Positions 6,656-13,807 of a stretch of DNA of 32,028 bases are shown here, piece after piece; positions within the stretch are counted from its first letter, which is position 1; each line of letters opens with the position of its first letter. The notes under the pieces are model-generated. The model saw only the letters and a program-made list of their open reading frames with translations. It was not told the DNA's origin and did no database searches. This stretch comes from Methylococcaceae bacterium. GTDB taxonomy: Bacteria; Pseudomonadota; Gammaproteobacteria; Methylococcales; Methylococcaceae. The DNA is taken from positions 1 to 32,028 of the forward strand of contig SCQD01000174.1 in assembly GCA_004299145.1 (NCBI GenBank), read 5' to 3'. The translations under genes and the position numbers were made by a program.

Positions 6656-6928
6656 TCAGACAGCCAACGCCAGTGCTTTCACCTTGGCATTCAGGCGGCT
6701 CTTGTGGCGAGCAGCCTTGTTTTTGTGAATCAGTCCTTTGTTGACTGCGGAGTCGATGATCGGTTGTGCTTCACGAAAAGCCGCTTGCGCAACGGTCGCG
6801 TCGCCGGTTTGTACGGCTACGAGCACCTTCTTGACGTGAGTGCGCAGCCGGCTGCGCATGGCAGCGTTGTGTTCTCTGCGCTGCTCCGCCTGGCGCGCGC
6901 GTTTTTTCGCGGATGCAATATTAGCCAA
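6656..6928 (-). CDS. rpsT: 30S ribosomal protein S20 (TTG start)
   Basis: A 90-residue protein that begins (M)[20 protein letters not shown] and ends [20 protein letters not shown]..., the complete S20 sequence pattern of long basic helices that bind 16S rRNA helices. The family N-terminus falls on a TTG codon at 6926-6928, preceded by AGGGGAC as ribosome-binding site; no ATG fits. E. coli rpsT also uses UUG, where the weak start is part of S20 translational feedback, so the same control is plausible here. A promoter candidate (6972-7000) and a terminator (6611-6638) frame it as a single-gene unit, divergent from the ABC exporter genes. Confidence 0.96.
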   Translation of the reverse strand: MANIASAKKRARQAEQRREHNAAMRSRLRTHVKKVLVAVQTGDATVAQAAFREAQPIIDSAVNKGLIHKNKAARHKSRLNAKVKALALAV

Positions 6929-6971
6929 AGCTTGTCCCCTTAACCTATACGAATAAATTGGTGAGTAGGCA

Positions 6972-7000
6972 ATTGTGTGGAAAGGGGAACATTTTGTCAA
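6972..7000 (-). promoter_or_regulatory. Sigma70 promoter for rpsT
   Basis: Reverse strand TTGACA (6995-7000), a 17-base spacer and CACAAT (6972-6977). The perfect -35 and ideal spacing sit ~44 bases before the TTG start of rpsT. The -10 is 4/6. Confidence 0.6.
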
Positions 7001-7051
7001 TGGTCATCTGTTAAAATCATCGGCCATTTTGATCCGAAACGCCGTCAAGCC

Positions 7052-7978
7052 ATGCAAGCCCTGTCTCTGCGCCATCTGCGCAAAACTTATAAAAATGGTA
7101 TTACCGCACTGAACGGCATTGATCTGGACGTGGATGAAGGCGATTTTTTTGCCTTGCTGGGTCCCAATGGCGCGGGTAAAAGCACGACTATCAGCATTAT
7201 CGCCTCGCTGGTTACCAAAACCGCCGGCACGGTGTCGGTATTCGGCTATGACCTGGACCGGCAGCGGGATTTGGCAAAAAGCTGCATCGGCCTGGTACCG
7301 CAGGAAATCAACTTCAGCCAGTTCGAAAAAGTCTTCGACATCGTCGTCAATCAGGCGGGATATTACGGTATTCCCAGGCGGCTGGCGATGCAACGGGCTG
7401 AACAGTATTTGCGCCAGCTGAGCTTGTGGGACAAGCGCGATACCGCCTCGCGTCAGCTGTCCGGCGGCATGAAGCGGCGCTTGATGATTGCCCGCGCTTT
7501 GGTGCACCAGCCGCGTTTGTTGATTCTGGATGAACCCACCGCCGGCGTGGACATCGAAATCCGTCGTTCCATGTGGGATTTTTTGCGCCAGATCAACCGT
7601 GCAGGCACGACTATTATCCTTACCACCCACTACCTGGAAGAAGCGGAAAGCTTGTGCCGCAATATCGCCATTATCGATCAGGGGCAGATCATCGAAAACA
7701 GCGCCATGACCACGCTGCTGGCCAAACTGCACACCGATAGCTTTATATTGGACCTGGCCGCCCCCCGCGCCGAAACACCGGCAGTAGCGGGCTATCAATT
7801 GGAGTTGAGCGATCCGCACACCCTGGCCGCCGACGTACCCAAACAACTGGGTTTGAACAACCTGTTCGCCGGTCTCGATGCTCAAGGCATTACCGTGGTC
7901 AGCATGCGTAACAAACATAACCGCCTGGAACAGTTGTTTCTGGATTTGGTGGAAGGCCAAAAGGGCATAGCGCCATGA
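7052..7978 (+). CDS. ABC-2 type exporter, ATP-binding subunit (YadG-like)
   Basis: A 308-residue nucleotide-binding protein that energises the membrane partner encoded next. Walker A is GPNGAGKST (37-45), the ABC signature LSGGMKRRL lies near residue 137, Walker B RLLILDEPTAG near 154, and the H-loop ILTTHYLEEAE near 190. The ~80 residues after the ATPase core are typical of the YadG/CcmA-like ABC-2 branch. ATG 7052 was chosen because MQALSLRHLRKTYKNG is the family N-terminus; the open frame extends upstream without conservation. The stop overlaps the permease start (ATGA at 7975-7978), indicating translational coupling. The substrate is unknown; the family includes putative drug, lipid and polysaccharide exporters. 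Confidence 0.92.
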   Translation: MQALSLRHLRKTYKNGITALNGIDLDVDEGDFFALLGPNGAGKSTTISIIASLVTKTAGTVSVFGYDLDRQRDLAKSCIGLVPQEINFSQFEKVFDIVVNQAGYYGIPRRLAMQRAEQYLRQLSLWDKRDTASRQLSGGMKRRLMIARALVHQPRLLILDEPTAGVDIEIRRSMWDFLRQINRAGTTIILTTHYLEEAESLCRNIAIIDQGQIIENSAMTTLLAKLHTDSFILDLAAPRAETPAVAGYQLELSDPHTLAADVPKQLGLNNLFAGLDAQGITVVSMRNKHNRLEQLFLDLVEGQKGIAP

Positions 7979-8739
7979 ATACCCGCATCGCTTTTCAAAC
8001 CATCGTGCGCAAGGAAATCGGCCGTTTCATGCGCATCTGGCCGCAAACCATCCTGCCTGCGGCGATCACTACGGCATTATATTTTTTGATATTCGGCCAA
8101 CTGATGGGCGAGCGTATCGGCGACATGGCCGGCCAGCGCTATATCGATTTTATCGTGCCCGGCATTGTGCTCATGTCGGTGATCAATAACGCCTATTCCA
8201 ACGTGGTGGCCTCGTTTTATTCCACCAAGTTTCAGCGCCACATCGAAGAATTGCTGGTGGCGCCGGTGCCGCCGTGGGTGATACTGGCGGGCTATGTTTT
8301 CGGCGGCGTGGCGCGCGGTTTGGTCGTGGGGTGCGTCGTGATGGCGATAGCCTTATTGTTCAGCGAGGTGTCGATCCAGGATTACGGGGTCACCCTGGCG
8401 GTATTCTTGCTGACATCCACGCTGTTTGCGCTGGCTGGATTCATCAATGCGGTATTCGCCAACAGCTTTGACGATATTTCCATTATCCCCAATTTCGTGT
8501 TGACGCCTTTGGTGTATCTGGGCGGGGTGTTTTACACCGTGGATATGTTGCCGGATTTCTGGCGGATTTTGTCGCTGGGAAATCCGATTCTTTATATGGT
8601 CAACGCATTTCGCTTCGGGTTTCTGGGCATCAGCGACATTCCGCTGTGGCAGGCTTTTGCCATCAGCGGCGGATTTACCGTTTTGCTGGCGTTGTTTGCC
8701 CTCTACCTATTACAGCGGGGCGTGGGCATCAAAAGCTGA
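7975..8739 (+). CDS. ABC-2 type exporter, permease subunit (YadH-like)
   Basis: A 254-residue integral membrane protein with about six predicted hydrophobic segments (for example ILPAAITTALYFLIFGQLMG, DFIVPGIVLMSVINNAY, LAVFLLTSTLFALAGFINAV and the C-terminal FTVLLALFALYLLQ). The conserved ABC-2 elements FVLTPLVYLGGVFYTVDMLP and NPILYMVNAFRFGFLG are present, matching the YadH group. It overlaps the ATPase gene by four bases and would pair with it as a 2+2 exporter in the inner membrane. Directly after its TGA (8737-8739) comes the TTG used as the recO start, so the exporter and recO-pdxJ may share a transcript. Confidence 0.92.
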   Translation: MNTRIAFQTIVRKEIGRFMRIWPQTILPAAITTALYFLIFGQLMGERIGDMAGQRYIDFIVPGIVLMSVINNAYSNVVASFYSTKFQRHIEELLVAPVPPWVILAGYVFGGVARGLVVGCVVMAIALLFSEVSIQDYGVTLAVFLLTSTLFALAGFINAVFANSFDDISIIPNFVLTPLVYLGGVFYTVDMLPDFWRILSLGNPILYMVNAFRFGFLGISDIPLWQAFAISGGFTVLLALFALYLLQRGVGIKS

Positions 8740-9477
8740 TTGCATCACCCCGTGCAGGCATCCCATCCCCATCGCATCCAGTTGCAACCGGGCTACGTAC
8801 TGCATCGCCGGCCGTACCGGGAAACCAGTTTGCTCGTCGACGTATTCAGCCGGGAATACGGTAAAGTCGGCTTATTGGCCAAGGGCGTGCGCGGCGGCAA
8901 GACGGCGCGGGTCGACAGTTTGCCGCCGTTTCGCCCCTTGCTGCTGTCGTGGACCGGCAAAGGCGAGCTGCCCTTGCTGACCGGCGTCGAATCGGCGGCA
9001 CCGTCGCCGCCGCTGCAAGGCGTGGCGCTGTATTGCGGGTTTTATTTAAACGAATTGCTGCAAGCTTTTTTGCATCGCCATGACCCCCAGCCGCTGCTGT
9101 TTGAGCGCTATGCCGGCTTGTTGGCGGATTTGCCGGTAACCGGCGACAAAGACCGGCTGTTGCGCGCATTCGAACTGACTTTGCTGCAGGAACTGGGTTA
9201 CGGATTACAATTGCACTGTGATGCGGAGCATCATCGGGACATCCAGCCCGGCCAGTCTTACCATTATGTCCCGGATCGTGGCCCCATAGCGGCGCGGGCT
9301 GATGCCGGCAGCATCCGTGGAATCACCCTCATCGCATTACGGGAAGGCCGCCTGGATGATGCCGCCACCCGCCGCGAAGCCAAGTGGCTGCTGCGGCGCG
9401 TGATTCATCACCATCTGGCCGGCCGCCCACTCAAAAGCCGTGAATTATTTCGTCAAAAATCGCATGAATCCTCCTGA
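8740..9477 (+). CDS. recO: DNA repair protein RecO
   Basis: A 245-residue recombination mediator that loads RecA on SSB-coated gaps together with RecR. The N-terminal OB-fold segment ([20 protein letters not shown]... [14 protein letters not shown]) is characteristic, followed by the helical domain ([20 protein letters not shown] and [20 protein letters not shown]). No CxxC zinc finger is seen, as in the E. coli-type proteins. The start is uncertain: TTG 8740 immediately follows the permease TGA, and GTG 8752 is the in-frame alternative; neither has a good ribosome-binding site, suggesting re-initiation from upstream. The 3' end overlaps pdxJ by 14 bases, the classic recO-pdxJ arrangement of gammaproteobacteria. 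Confidence 0.95.
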   Translation: MHHPVQASHPHRIQLQPGYVLHRRPYRETSLLVDVFSREYGKVGLLAKGVRGGKTARVDSLPPFRPLLLSWTGKGELPLLTGVESAAPSPPLQGVALYCGFYLNELLQAFLHRHDPQPLLFERYAGLLADLPVTGDKDRLLRAFELTLLQELGYGLQLHCDAEHHRDIQPGQSYHYVPDRGPIAARADAGSIRGITLIALREGRLDDAATRREAKWLLRRVIHHHLAGRPLKSRELFRQKSHESS

Positions 9478-10240
9478 CTACCATCCCCTGATCCGCCTCG
9501 GCGTTAATATCGATCACGTCGCCACGCTGCGCCAAGCGCGCGGCACCTTGTATCCACAGGTCTTGCAGGCAGCCCTGCTGGCCGAACAGGCCGGTGCCGA
9601 CGGCATTACCGCACACCTGCGCGAAGACCGCCGCCACATCCAGGATCGCGACATCCACCTGCTGCGGGAAATGCTGCAGACCAAGCTGAATCTGGAAATG
9701 GCCGTGACCGATCCCATGATAGGCATCGCTTGCCAGGTGCGGCCGCAAGCCTGTTGCCTGGTGCCGGAAAAACGCCAGGAACTGACCACGGAAGGCGGTT
9801 TGGACGTGGCAGGACAGTTCGAACGCATCCAGGCGGCGGTGGGAACCTTGTTGAACGAGGGTATCGAAGTGTCGCTGTTTATCGATGCCGACCTCGCACA
9901 AATCGAGGCGGCGGCCAAAACCGGCGCTTCCGTGATCGAATTGCACACCGGGCACTACGCTGACGCCAAAACCGAAGCTCGGCGCCTGCTGGAGCTGGCG
10001 CGTCTGAAAGCCGCCGCCAGACAGGCGGCTGCTTTGGGTTTGTCGGTCAATGCCGGCCATGGCTTGAATTATGCCAATGTGGAGGACATCGCCCGCCTGC
10101 CGGAGATCGTCGAGTTGAACATCGGCCACGCCATCATCGCGCAAGCGGTGTTCTCGGGGCTGGATCAGGCGGTGCGCGACATGAAGCAATCGATGCGCGC
10201 GGCTCAGGCTGCGGCTTTACGCCTGGCCGTGGCTGGATAA
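9464..10240 (+). CDS. pdxJ: Pyridoxine 5'-phosphate synthase
   Basis: A 258-residue TIM-barrel enzyme that condenses 1-deoxyxylulose 5-phosphate with 3-amino-2-oxopropyl phosphate to make pyridoxine 5'-phosphate (vitamin B6). The family blocks are complete: [17 protein letters not shown] near the N-terminus, [81 protein letters not shown] and [13 protein letters not shown] 9464 ([13 protein letters not shown]) was chosen over an upstream GTG at 9440. It overlaps recO. Its substrate deoxyxylulose phosphate is also the substrate of Dxr, encoded at 26433. Confidence 0.97.
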   Translation: MNPPDYHPLIRLGVNIDHVATLRQARGTLYPQVLQAALLAEQAGADGITAHLREDRRHIQDRDIHLLREMLQTKLNLEMAVTDPMIGIACQVRPQACCLVPEKRQELTTEGGLDVAGQFERIQAAVGTLLNEGIEVSLFIDADLAQIEAAAKTGASVIELHTGHYADAKTEARRLLELARLKAAARQAAALGLSVNAGHGLNYANVEDIARLPEIVELNIGHAIIAQAVFSGLDQAVRDMKQSMRAAQAAALRLAVAG

Positions 10241-10247
10241 TCGGCTC

Positions 10248-10676
10248 ATGAACATGGACCGGTTGCAACAGCTGGCGCTACAGGATGGCGCCCAATATGC
10301 CTGGTTAAGGCAAGGCCTGAATGATTTTGACATGGCCGGCATATTGTTTGCCGCAGGCAAATGGGATGGAGCTTGCTACCATGCACAACAGGCGGTGGAA
10401 AAACTGTTGAAATTCATGATCAGCGACACCGGCCAACCCATACGGCACACCCATTCCGTGCATGAATTGGCCAGAACTTGCAACCAAATATTGGAAACTG
10501 AGGCGTTTGATGCAGCGCTCATCGACTTATATAAAGAGCTGAGCCAGTTCAATACCATCGCCCGTTACCCCGCCGCAGGCGACGCGCCGGTCGATATCAT
10601 CACTAAAAAACAGGCGCAATCCGCCATGGACACTTTTCATCGGACGCTACGTAGTTTCGGGCAGGTTTATGAGTAA
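10248..10676 (+). CDS. HEPN domain protein of a HEPN/MNT module
   Basis: A 142-residue all-helical protein. The pattern WLRQGLNDFDMAGILFAAGK... ACYHAQQAVEKLLKFMI, then HTHSVHELA and QFNTIARYP, is the standard signature of the minimal HEPN family (PF05168). The next gene, overlapping by eight bases, is a minimal nucleotidyltransferase, which makes this a HEPN/MNT pair. In studied pairs HEPN is the RNase-type toxin and MNT neutralises it, in one case by polyadenylylation. The C-terminal catalytic R-x4-6-H motif of studied toxins is not obvious here (ARYPAAGD lacks the His), so activity is uncertain. It starts 8 bases after the pdxJ stop and could be read from the same transcript. Confidence 0.85.
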   Translation: MNMDRLQQLALQDGAQYAWLRQGLNDFDMAGILFAAGKWDGACYHAQQAVEKLLKFMISDTGQPIRHTHSVHELARTCNQILETEAFDAALIDLYKELSQFNTIARYPAAGDAPVDIITKKQAQSAMDTFHRTLRSFGQVYE

Positions 10677-11094
10677 TATCAACCTGATGCAGCAGGTAAG
10701 GATCAAAAAAAAAGAAACAATCCTGGCTTATTTAAGGCGGGCTTTCAAGGATTTTGCTTATCCGGTGTATTTGTTTGGCTCCTATGCGACGGAGCGGTTT
10801 CACGGTCACTCGGATGTCGACATTCTGATCGTTTTGCCTGAAGTGCTGGCCGGCAGTTGCTATCGAGCAGCATGCGACAAGCTTTCAGGTCTCGGCGAGG
10901 CCTATGAAATTCTTGTCGTCCCTGCGCTCAGCGGATTGGACCCTGGCATACGCGATACGCTGCAACCGCTGAATGGTCCCGGCATGAGGGGCATCATGAA
11001 GGGAAAACAGCAGTTTCACGCTGTAGCCGGCGAGCAAAGCCAGCGCATCCGGACCCCGGCTTCCCCCGCCGTGGCGCGAGTCTCGGCGGCTTAA
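10669..11094 (+). CDS. Minimal nucleotidyltransferase (MNT) of the HEPN/MNT module
   Basis: A 141-residue protein with the nucleotidyltransferase motif intact: FGSYA (Gly37, Ser38) followed by the G-H-S-D-V-D-I-L-I-V strand with metal-binding Asp49 and Asp51. It begins inside the HEPN gene, overlapping by eight bases. The fold normally ends around residue 105; the last ~30 residues (KGKQQFHAVAGEQSQR...) are low-complexity and unlike the family, so the original stop may have been lost or the tail acquired. Its TAA (11092-11094) overlaps the stop codon of the convergent DUF928 gene (TTA at 11091-11093) within one TTAA. By analogy it would act as antitoxin by nucleotidylating the HEPN protein. 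Confidence 0.85.
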   Translation: MSNINLMQQVRIKKKETILAYLRRAFKDFAYPVYLFGSYATERFHGHSDVDILIVLPEVLAGSCYRAACDKLSGLGEAYEILVVPALSGLDPGIRDTLQPLNGPGMRGIMKGKQQFHAVAGEQSQRIRTPASPAVARVSAA

Positions 11095-11741
11095 TTCAAC
11101 AGCATTGCCCCAGGAGGAAGCGCCACGCCGCCCTGTTCCAACAAGGCTTCCAGTTGATCAGAAAAGCCGCCTGCGCCATTTTCCAGCAGTTTTGCCAGCG
11201 CGTCATACCAATAGCCTTTTTCCGCAAACTCCGCCGCCGACATCGTTGCGGTGTCCGAGGGTTGATACAAAATGGCGCCGTCGGCGAACCAGTCGCTGCT
11301 GCTCCCTGAACGATCTGCGGTCAGCGCCATCGACCAGCGGCATACCGTGCCGGCCGGCAAGGACAGGCCGTAATCCCCGAGACGAATGCGCTGAATGCCC
11401 GGGCGCTGCACCGAAAGCGTTTTTTCCAGCAAGGTTTGGTTGTCGTCTTGCCGGATCAGGGCGATTTCAGCGACTTGGTCGCCGGTTTTACCCGAATACC
11501 AATACAGTATCGGGCTGGCCCGGCTGGTCCAGCCGATACCGGTGGGTGTCAGCAATCGCAACGGCAGGTCGGCCATCAGCGCCCGCGTGCCGCCACCGCT
11601 TCGAGCGGATGGCGCTCCCACGGCGGGTGGCTTGTAGATCAGCAATCCTTCGGCAGGCAGCGCCGCCGCGCTGAACCAGAAACTCCCGCAAGCCAACCAT
11701 ATCAAGCATTGCGTCATGCATTGTGCCGGTCGTTGTTTCAT
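11091..11741 (-). CDS. Secreted DUF928 protein
   Basis: A 216-residue protein. Residues ~1-30 form a signal peptide (MKQRPAQCMTQCLIWLACGS... ALPAEG). The mature part has the DUF928 layout: an ARSGGGTRA motif, LPLRLLTPTGIGWTSRASPILYWYS (P-x-x-Y/W-Y strand), GIQRIRLGDYGLSLPAG and CRWSMALTADRSG. ATG 11741 was chosen because CAGGAG lies 9 bases upstream and a signal peptide follows; the open frame continues further without conservation. It is the last gene of a leftward set with the CHASE2 cyclase (30 bases upstream) and the large exoprotein. In cyanobacteria and some proteobacteria DUF928, CHASE2 and haemagglutinin-type genes recur together; the biochemical role of DUF928 is unknown. It is probably periplasmic or surface associated. 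Confidence 0.8.
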   Translation of the reverse strand: MKQRPAQCMTQCLIWLACGSFWFSAAALPAEGLLIYKPPAVGAPSARSGGGTRALMADLPLRLLTPTGIGWTSRASPILYWYSGKTGDQVAEIALIRQDDNQTLLEKTLSVQRPGIQRIRLGDYGLSLPAGTVCRWSMALTADRSGSSSDWFADGAILYQPSDTATMSAAEFAEKGYWYDALAKLLENGAGGFSDQLEALLEQGGVALPPGAMLLN

Positions 11742-11770
11742 TGGAATGACTCCTGTTGCCATGGTTACGG

Positions 11771-13672
11771 TTACAGCCGGCTTACTACCCGGTAAACCTG
11801 CATCGAGTTTTGCCTGCCTTTGAGCTGGCAGGTACCCACGGATTCCGTTAGAAAACCAGCGCACACATAGTGGAACGTGGCCTGCCCGATCAGGATGCGC
11901 CACGGTTGTTCGCGCCGGGGTGCCGCCAAATGCTTATCGAAGCTTTCCAGGCGCGAGGCGATGTTTACCGTATCGCCGATGACCGTGTATTCCAGGCGCG
12001 TCGGACCACCCAGGCTGCCGGCGACCAGCGGCCCGGTATGGATGCCCACGCGCATGCCTATGGCCGGCAATCCTTGCCGGCACCAGTCCTCGTTCAAAAC
12101 CTGCAGGCGCTCCCCCATCAACAAAGCGCATTGCACGGCCTGCACGGCGTCTTGGGCGATGTCCGCATCGGTTGCACGTTTTACCGGCACGCCGAACACC
12201 GCCATGATGGCGTCGCCGATATATTTGTCGATCATGCCGCCCTGCTCGACGATGACGCGGCTCATCTCGTCCATGTAACGGTTCAGCCATTGCATCAGAG
12301 GCAACGGCTCCATGGTTTCCGCCACTGCGGTAAAGCCGGCGAGGTCGGTAAACAAAACCGTCGCCACCAACTGGTCCGGCTTGACGCCGCCGCCGCTGAA
12401 AAAGTCCTCGCGTGCCGCCCACAGCGTTGCCGCCACTTCCGGTGAAACGTGGCGTTCGAACAAGCGCATCAATTGGCGGCGCTCGTTGTGCTCCAGCGCG
12501 GCAAAACCGATAAAACTCAGCGCCAAAGCGGCCAGCCAGCCCAGCAGCAGGAGCACGCAAGGAATCCACCACCCGCCACGCAACGCCGTGACGCCCGCAA
12601 TACCGATCAAGGCCGGCACGGCCAGACTGGCCGCCGGGTAAAGCAGGTTGCCGTTGCGGCGATAACCGCCCGCGCTGCCGGCCAGGCAACACAGCAGCAA
12701 TCCGAATAACTCCGCCGCTTTCGGCAAAAAGCGCAGCGGCGGGCGCTCGTCCAAAGCGATGCTCAGGAGCTGGCCGGCCACGTAGGCGTGCTGCTCGACA
12801 CCGTAGCGCTGCATGCCGGTAGGCAGTTGGCGGTAGTCGCCCAGGCTGGGCGCCATGCCGCCGAGCAGCACGAGCTTGTCGTGCAGCGCCGCGGCGGGAA
12901 TCTCGCCATCCAGTAGTTGCGCCAGGCTGAACGTAGTAAAAAAACTGCCGTGCAAGCCAGGGTAGTCGAGCATGATTTGATAACCGCCGGCGTCGATGCC
13001 GGCATAACCGCCCGTCTGGCTGGTCAGTGGGTGTAACGTGGCCGCCGCCAGTTTCAAATGGCCCGCCTCGCCGGACTCGGGGCGTATGCCCTGCCGCGCC
13101 AGATAGTGCAGCGTCGCCAGTAGAGGAAAAGAAGGATAAGTGTCGTTGCCGTCGCTCAGATACAGCAAGCCCCGGCGCGTAACGCCGTCAGGGTCGACGA
13201 CGACGTCGTTGAACCCCACCTGTTCGCTGTTCAGCAGCGCGGCAGGCGGGGCGATGGCATCCTGTCCGCCGCTACCCAAATAGCGGATCCAGACAATATT
13301 GCCGTGGCTTTTCAGCAGATTCGCCAATTCACCGGTGCCGGGCGGCACCGGCACGTCACGGTATTTGTCCACGCCTATCACGCGGACTCCGGCGAACAGC
13401 AGCTTTTGCAGGGCCAGGGCCAGTACTTGGTCGGAAAGGGGATGGCCGTAGCGGTGGATATCCGCTTCCGTTTCACCGATCAACACGATGCGGGAATCGC
13501 TGGGCTCAGCCGGACGCCAATGCAGCATCCAATCGTAAGCGCTTAGTTCAACAGCTTGTAAAACGCCACCCCAGCGCATGGCCGACAGCAAGGCCAGGGT
13601 CAGCAGTGCGATAGCGGCGCATAACCACAAAGGGCGACTGCTTAACCAAAAGAACACCCGGAAATTACGCAT
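11771..13672 (-). CDS. CHASE2-sensor class III adenylate cyclase
   Basis: A 633-residue membrane receptor cyclase. TM1 is at ~15-33, a periplasmic CHASE2 domain at ~40-310 (AYDWMLHWRP, RIVLIGETEADIHRYG, VIGVDKYRDV, KLVLLGGMAPSLGDYRQLP, VEQHAYVAGQLL), three membrane segments at ~318-392, and the catalytic domain at ~435-630. Catalytic residues are complete: metal Asp443 (FTDLAGFT) and Asp487 (GDA), substrate Lys483, and transition-state Asn570 and Arg574 (VNIASRLE). Thr563 in EYTVIGD replaces the adenine-specifying Asp, which marks class IIIb enzymes, several of which respond to bicarbonate. It should make cAMP in the cytoplasm in response to a periplasmic signal. It sits between the exoprotein and DUF928 genes on the same strand. 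Confidence 0.93.
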   Translation of the reverse strand: MRNFRVFFWLSSRPLWLCAAIALLTLALLSAMRWGGVLQAVELSAYDWMLHWRPAEPSDSRIVLIGETEADIHRYGHPLSDQVLALALQKLLFAGVRVIGVDKYRDVPVPPGTGELANLLKSHGNIVWIRYLGSGGQDAIAPPAALLNSEQVGFNDVVVDPDGVTRRGLLYLSDGNDTYPSFPLLATLHYLARQGIRPESGEAGHLKLAAATLHPLTSQTGGYAGIDAGGYQIMLDYPGLHGSFFTTFSLAQLLDGEIPAAALHDKLVLLGGMAPSLGDYRQLPTGMQRYGVEQHAYVAGQLLSIALDERPPLRFLPKAAELFGLLLCCLAGSAGGYRRNGNLLYPAASLAVPALIGIAGVTALRGGWWIPCVLLLLGWLAALALSFIGFAALEHNERRQLMRLFERHVSPEVAATLWAAREDFFSGGGVKPDQLVATVLFTDLAGFTAVAETMEPLPLMQWLNRYMDEMSRVIVEQGGMIDKYIGDAIMAVFGVPVKRATDADIAQDAVQAVQCALLMGERLQVLNEDWCRQGLPAIGMRVGIHTGPLVAGSLGGPTRLEYTVIGDTVNIASRLESFDKHLAAPRREQPWRILIGQATFHYVCAGFLTESVGTCQLKGRQNSMQVYRVVSRL

Positions 13673-13720
13673 GTTGGTTTGCCATGAGTGGACTACCTTC
13701 CGACATCCTGGGCATGCTGG

Positions 13721-13738
13721 TAACTATGTACATAGTTA
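13721..13738. promoter_or_regulatory. 18-bp perfect palindrome, candidate operator upstream of the cyclase gene
   Basis: TAACTATGTACATAGTTA reads the same on both strands. It lies in the 135-base gap between the exoprotein stop and the cyclase start. On the reverse strand a TATAAT box (13766-13771) is placed so that transcription would start near 13759 and the palindrome would fall ~20-40 bases downstream, a position suited to a repressor. No convincing -35 is seen. The symmetry and length suit a TetR-like or other dimeric regulator; the regulator itself is not in the window. Confidence 0.5.
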
Positions 13739-13807
13739 ACGCAGCATCGATATTTTACGTGTCGGATTATAGCGCGGTTCGGCGTTTTAGTTATTTGAAC
13801 CGCTTTT

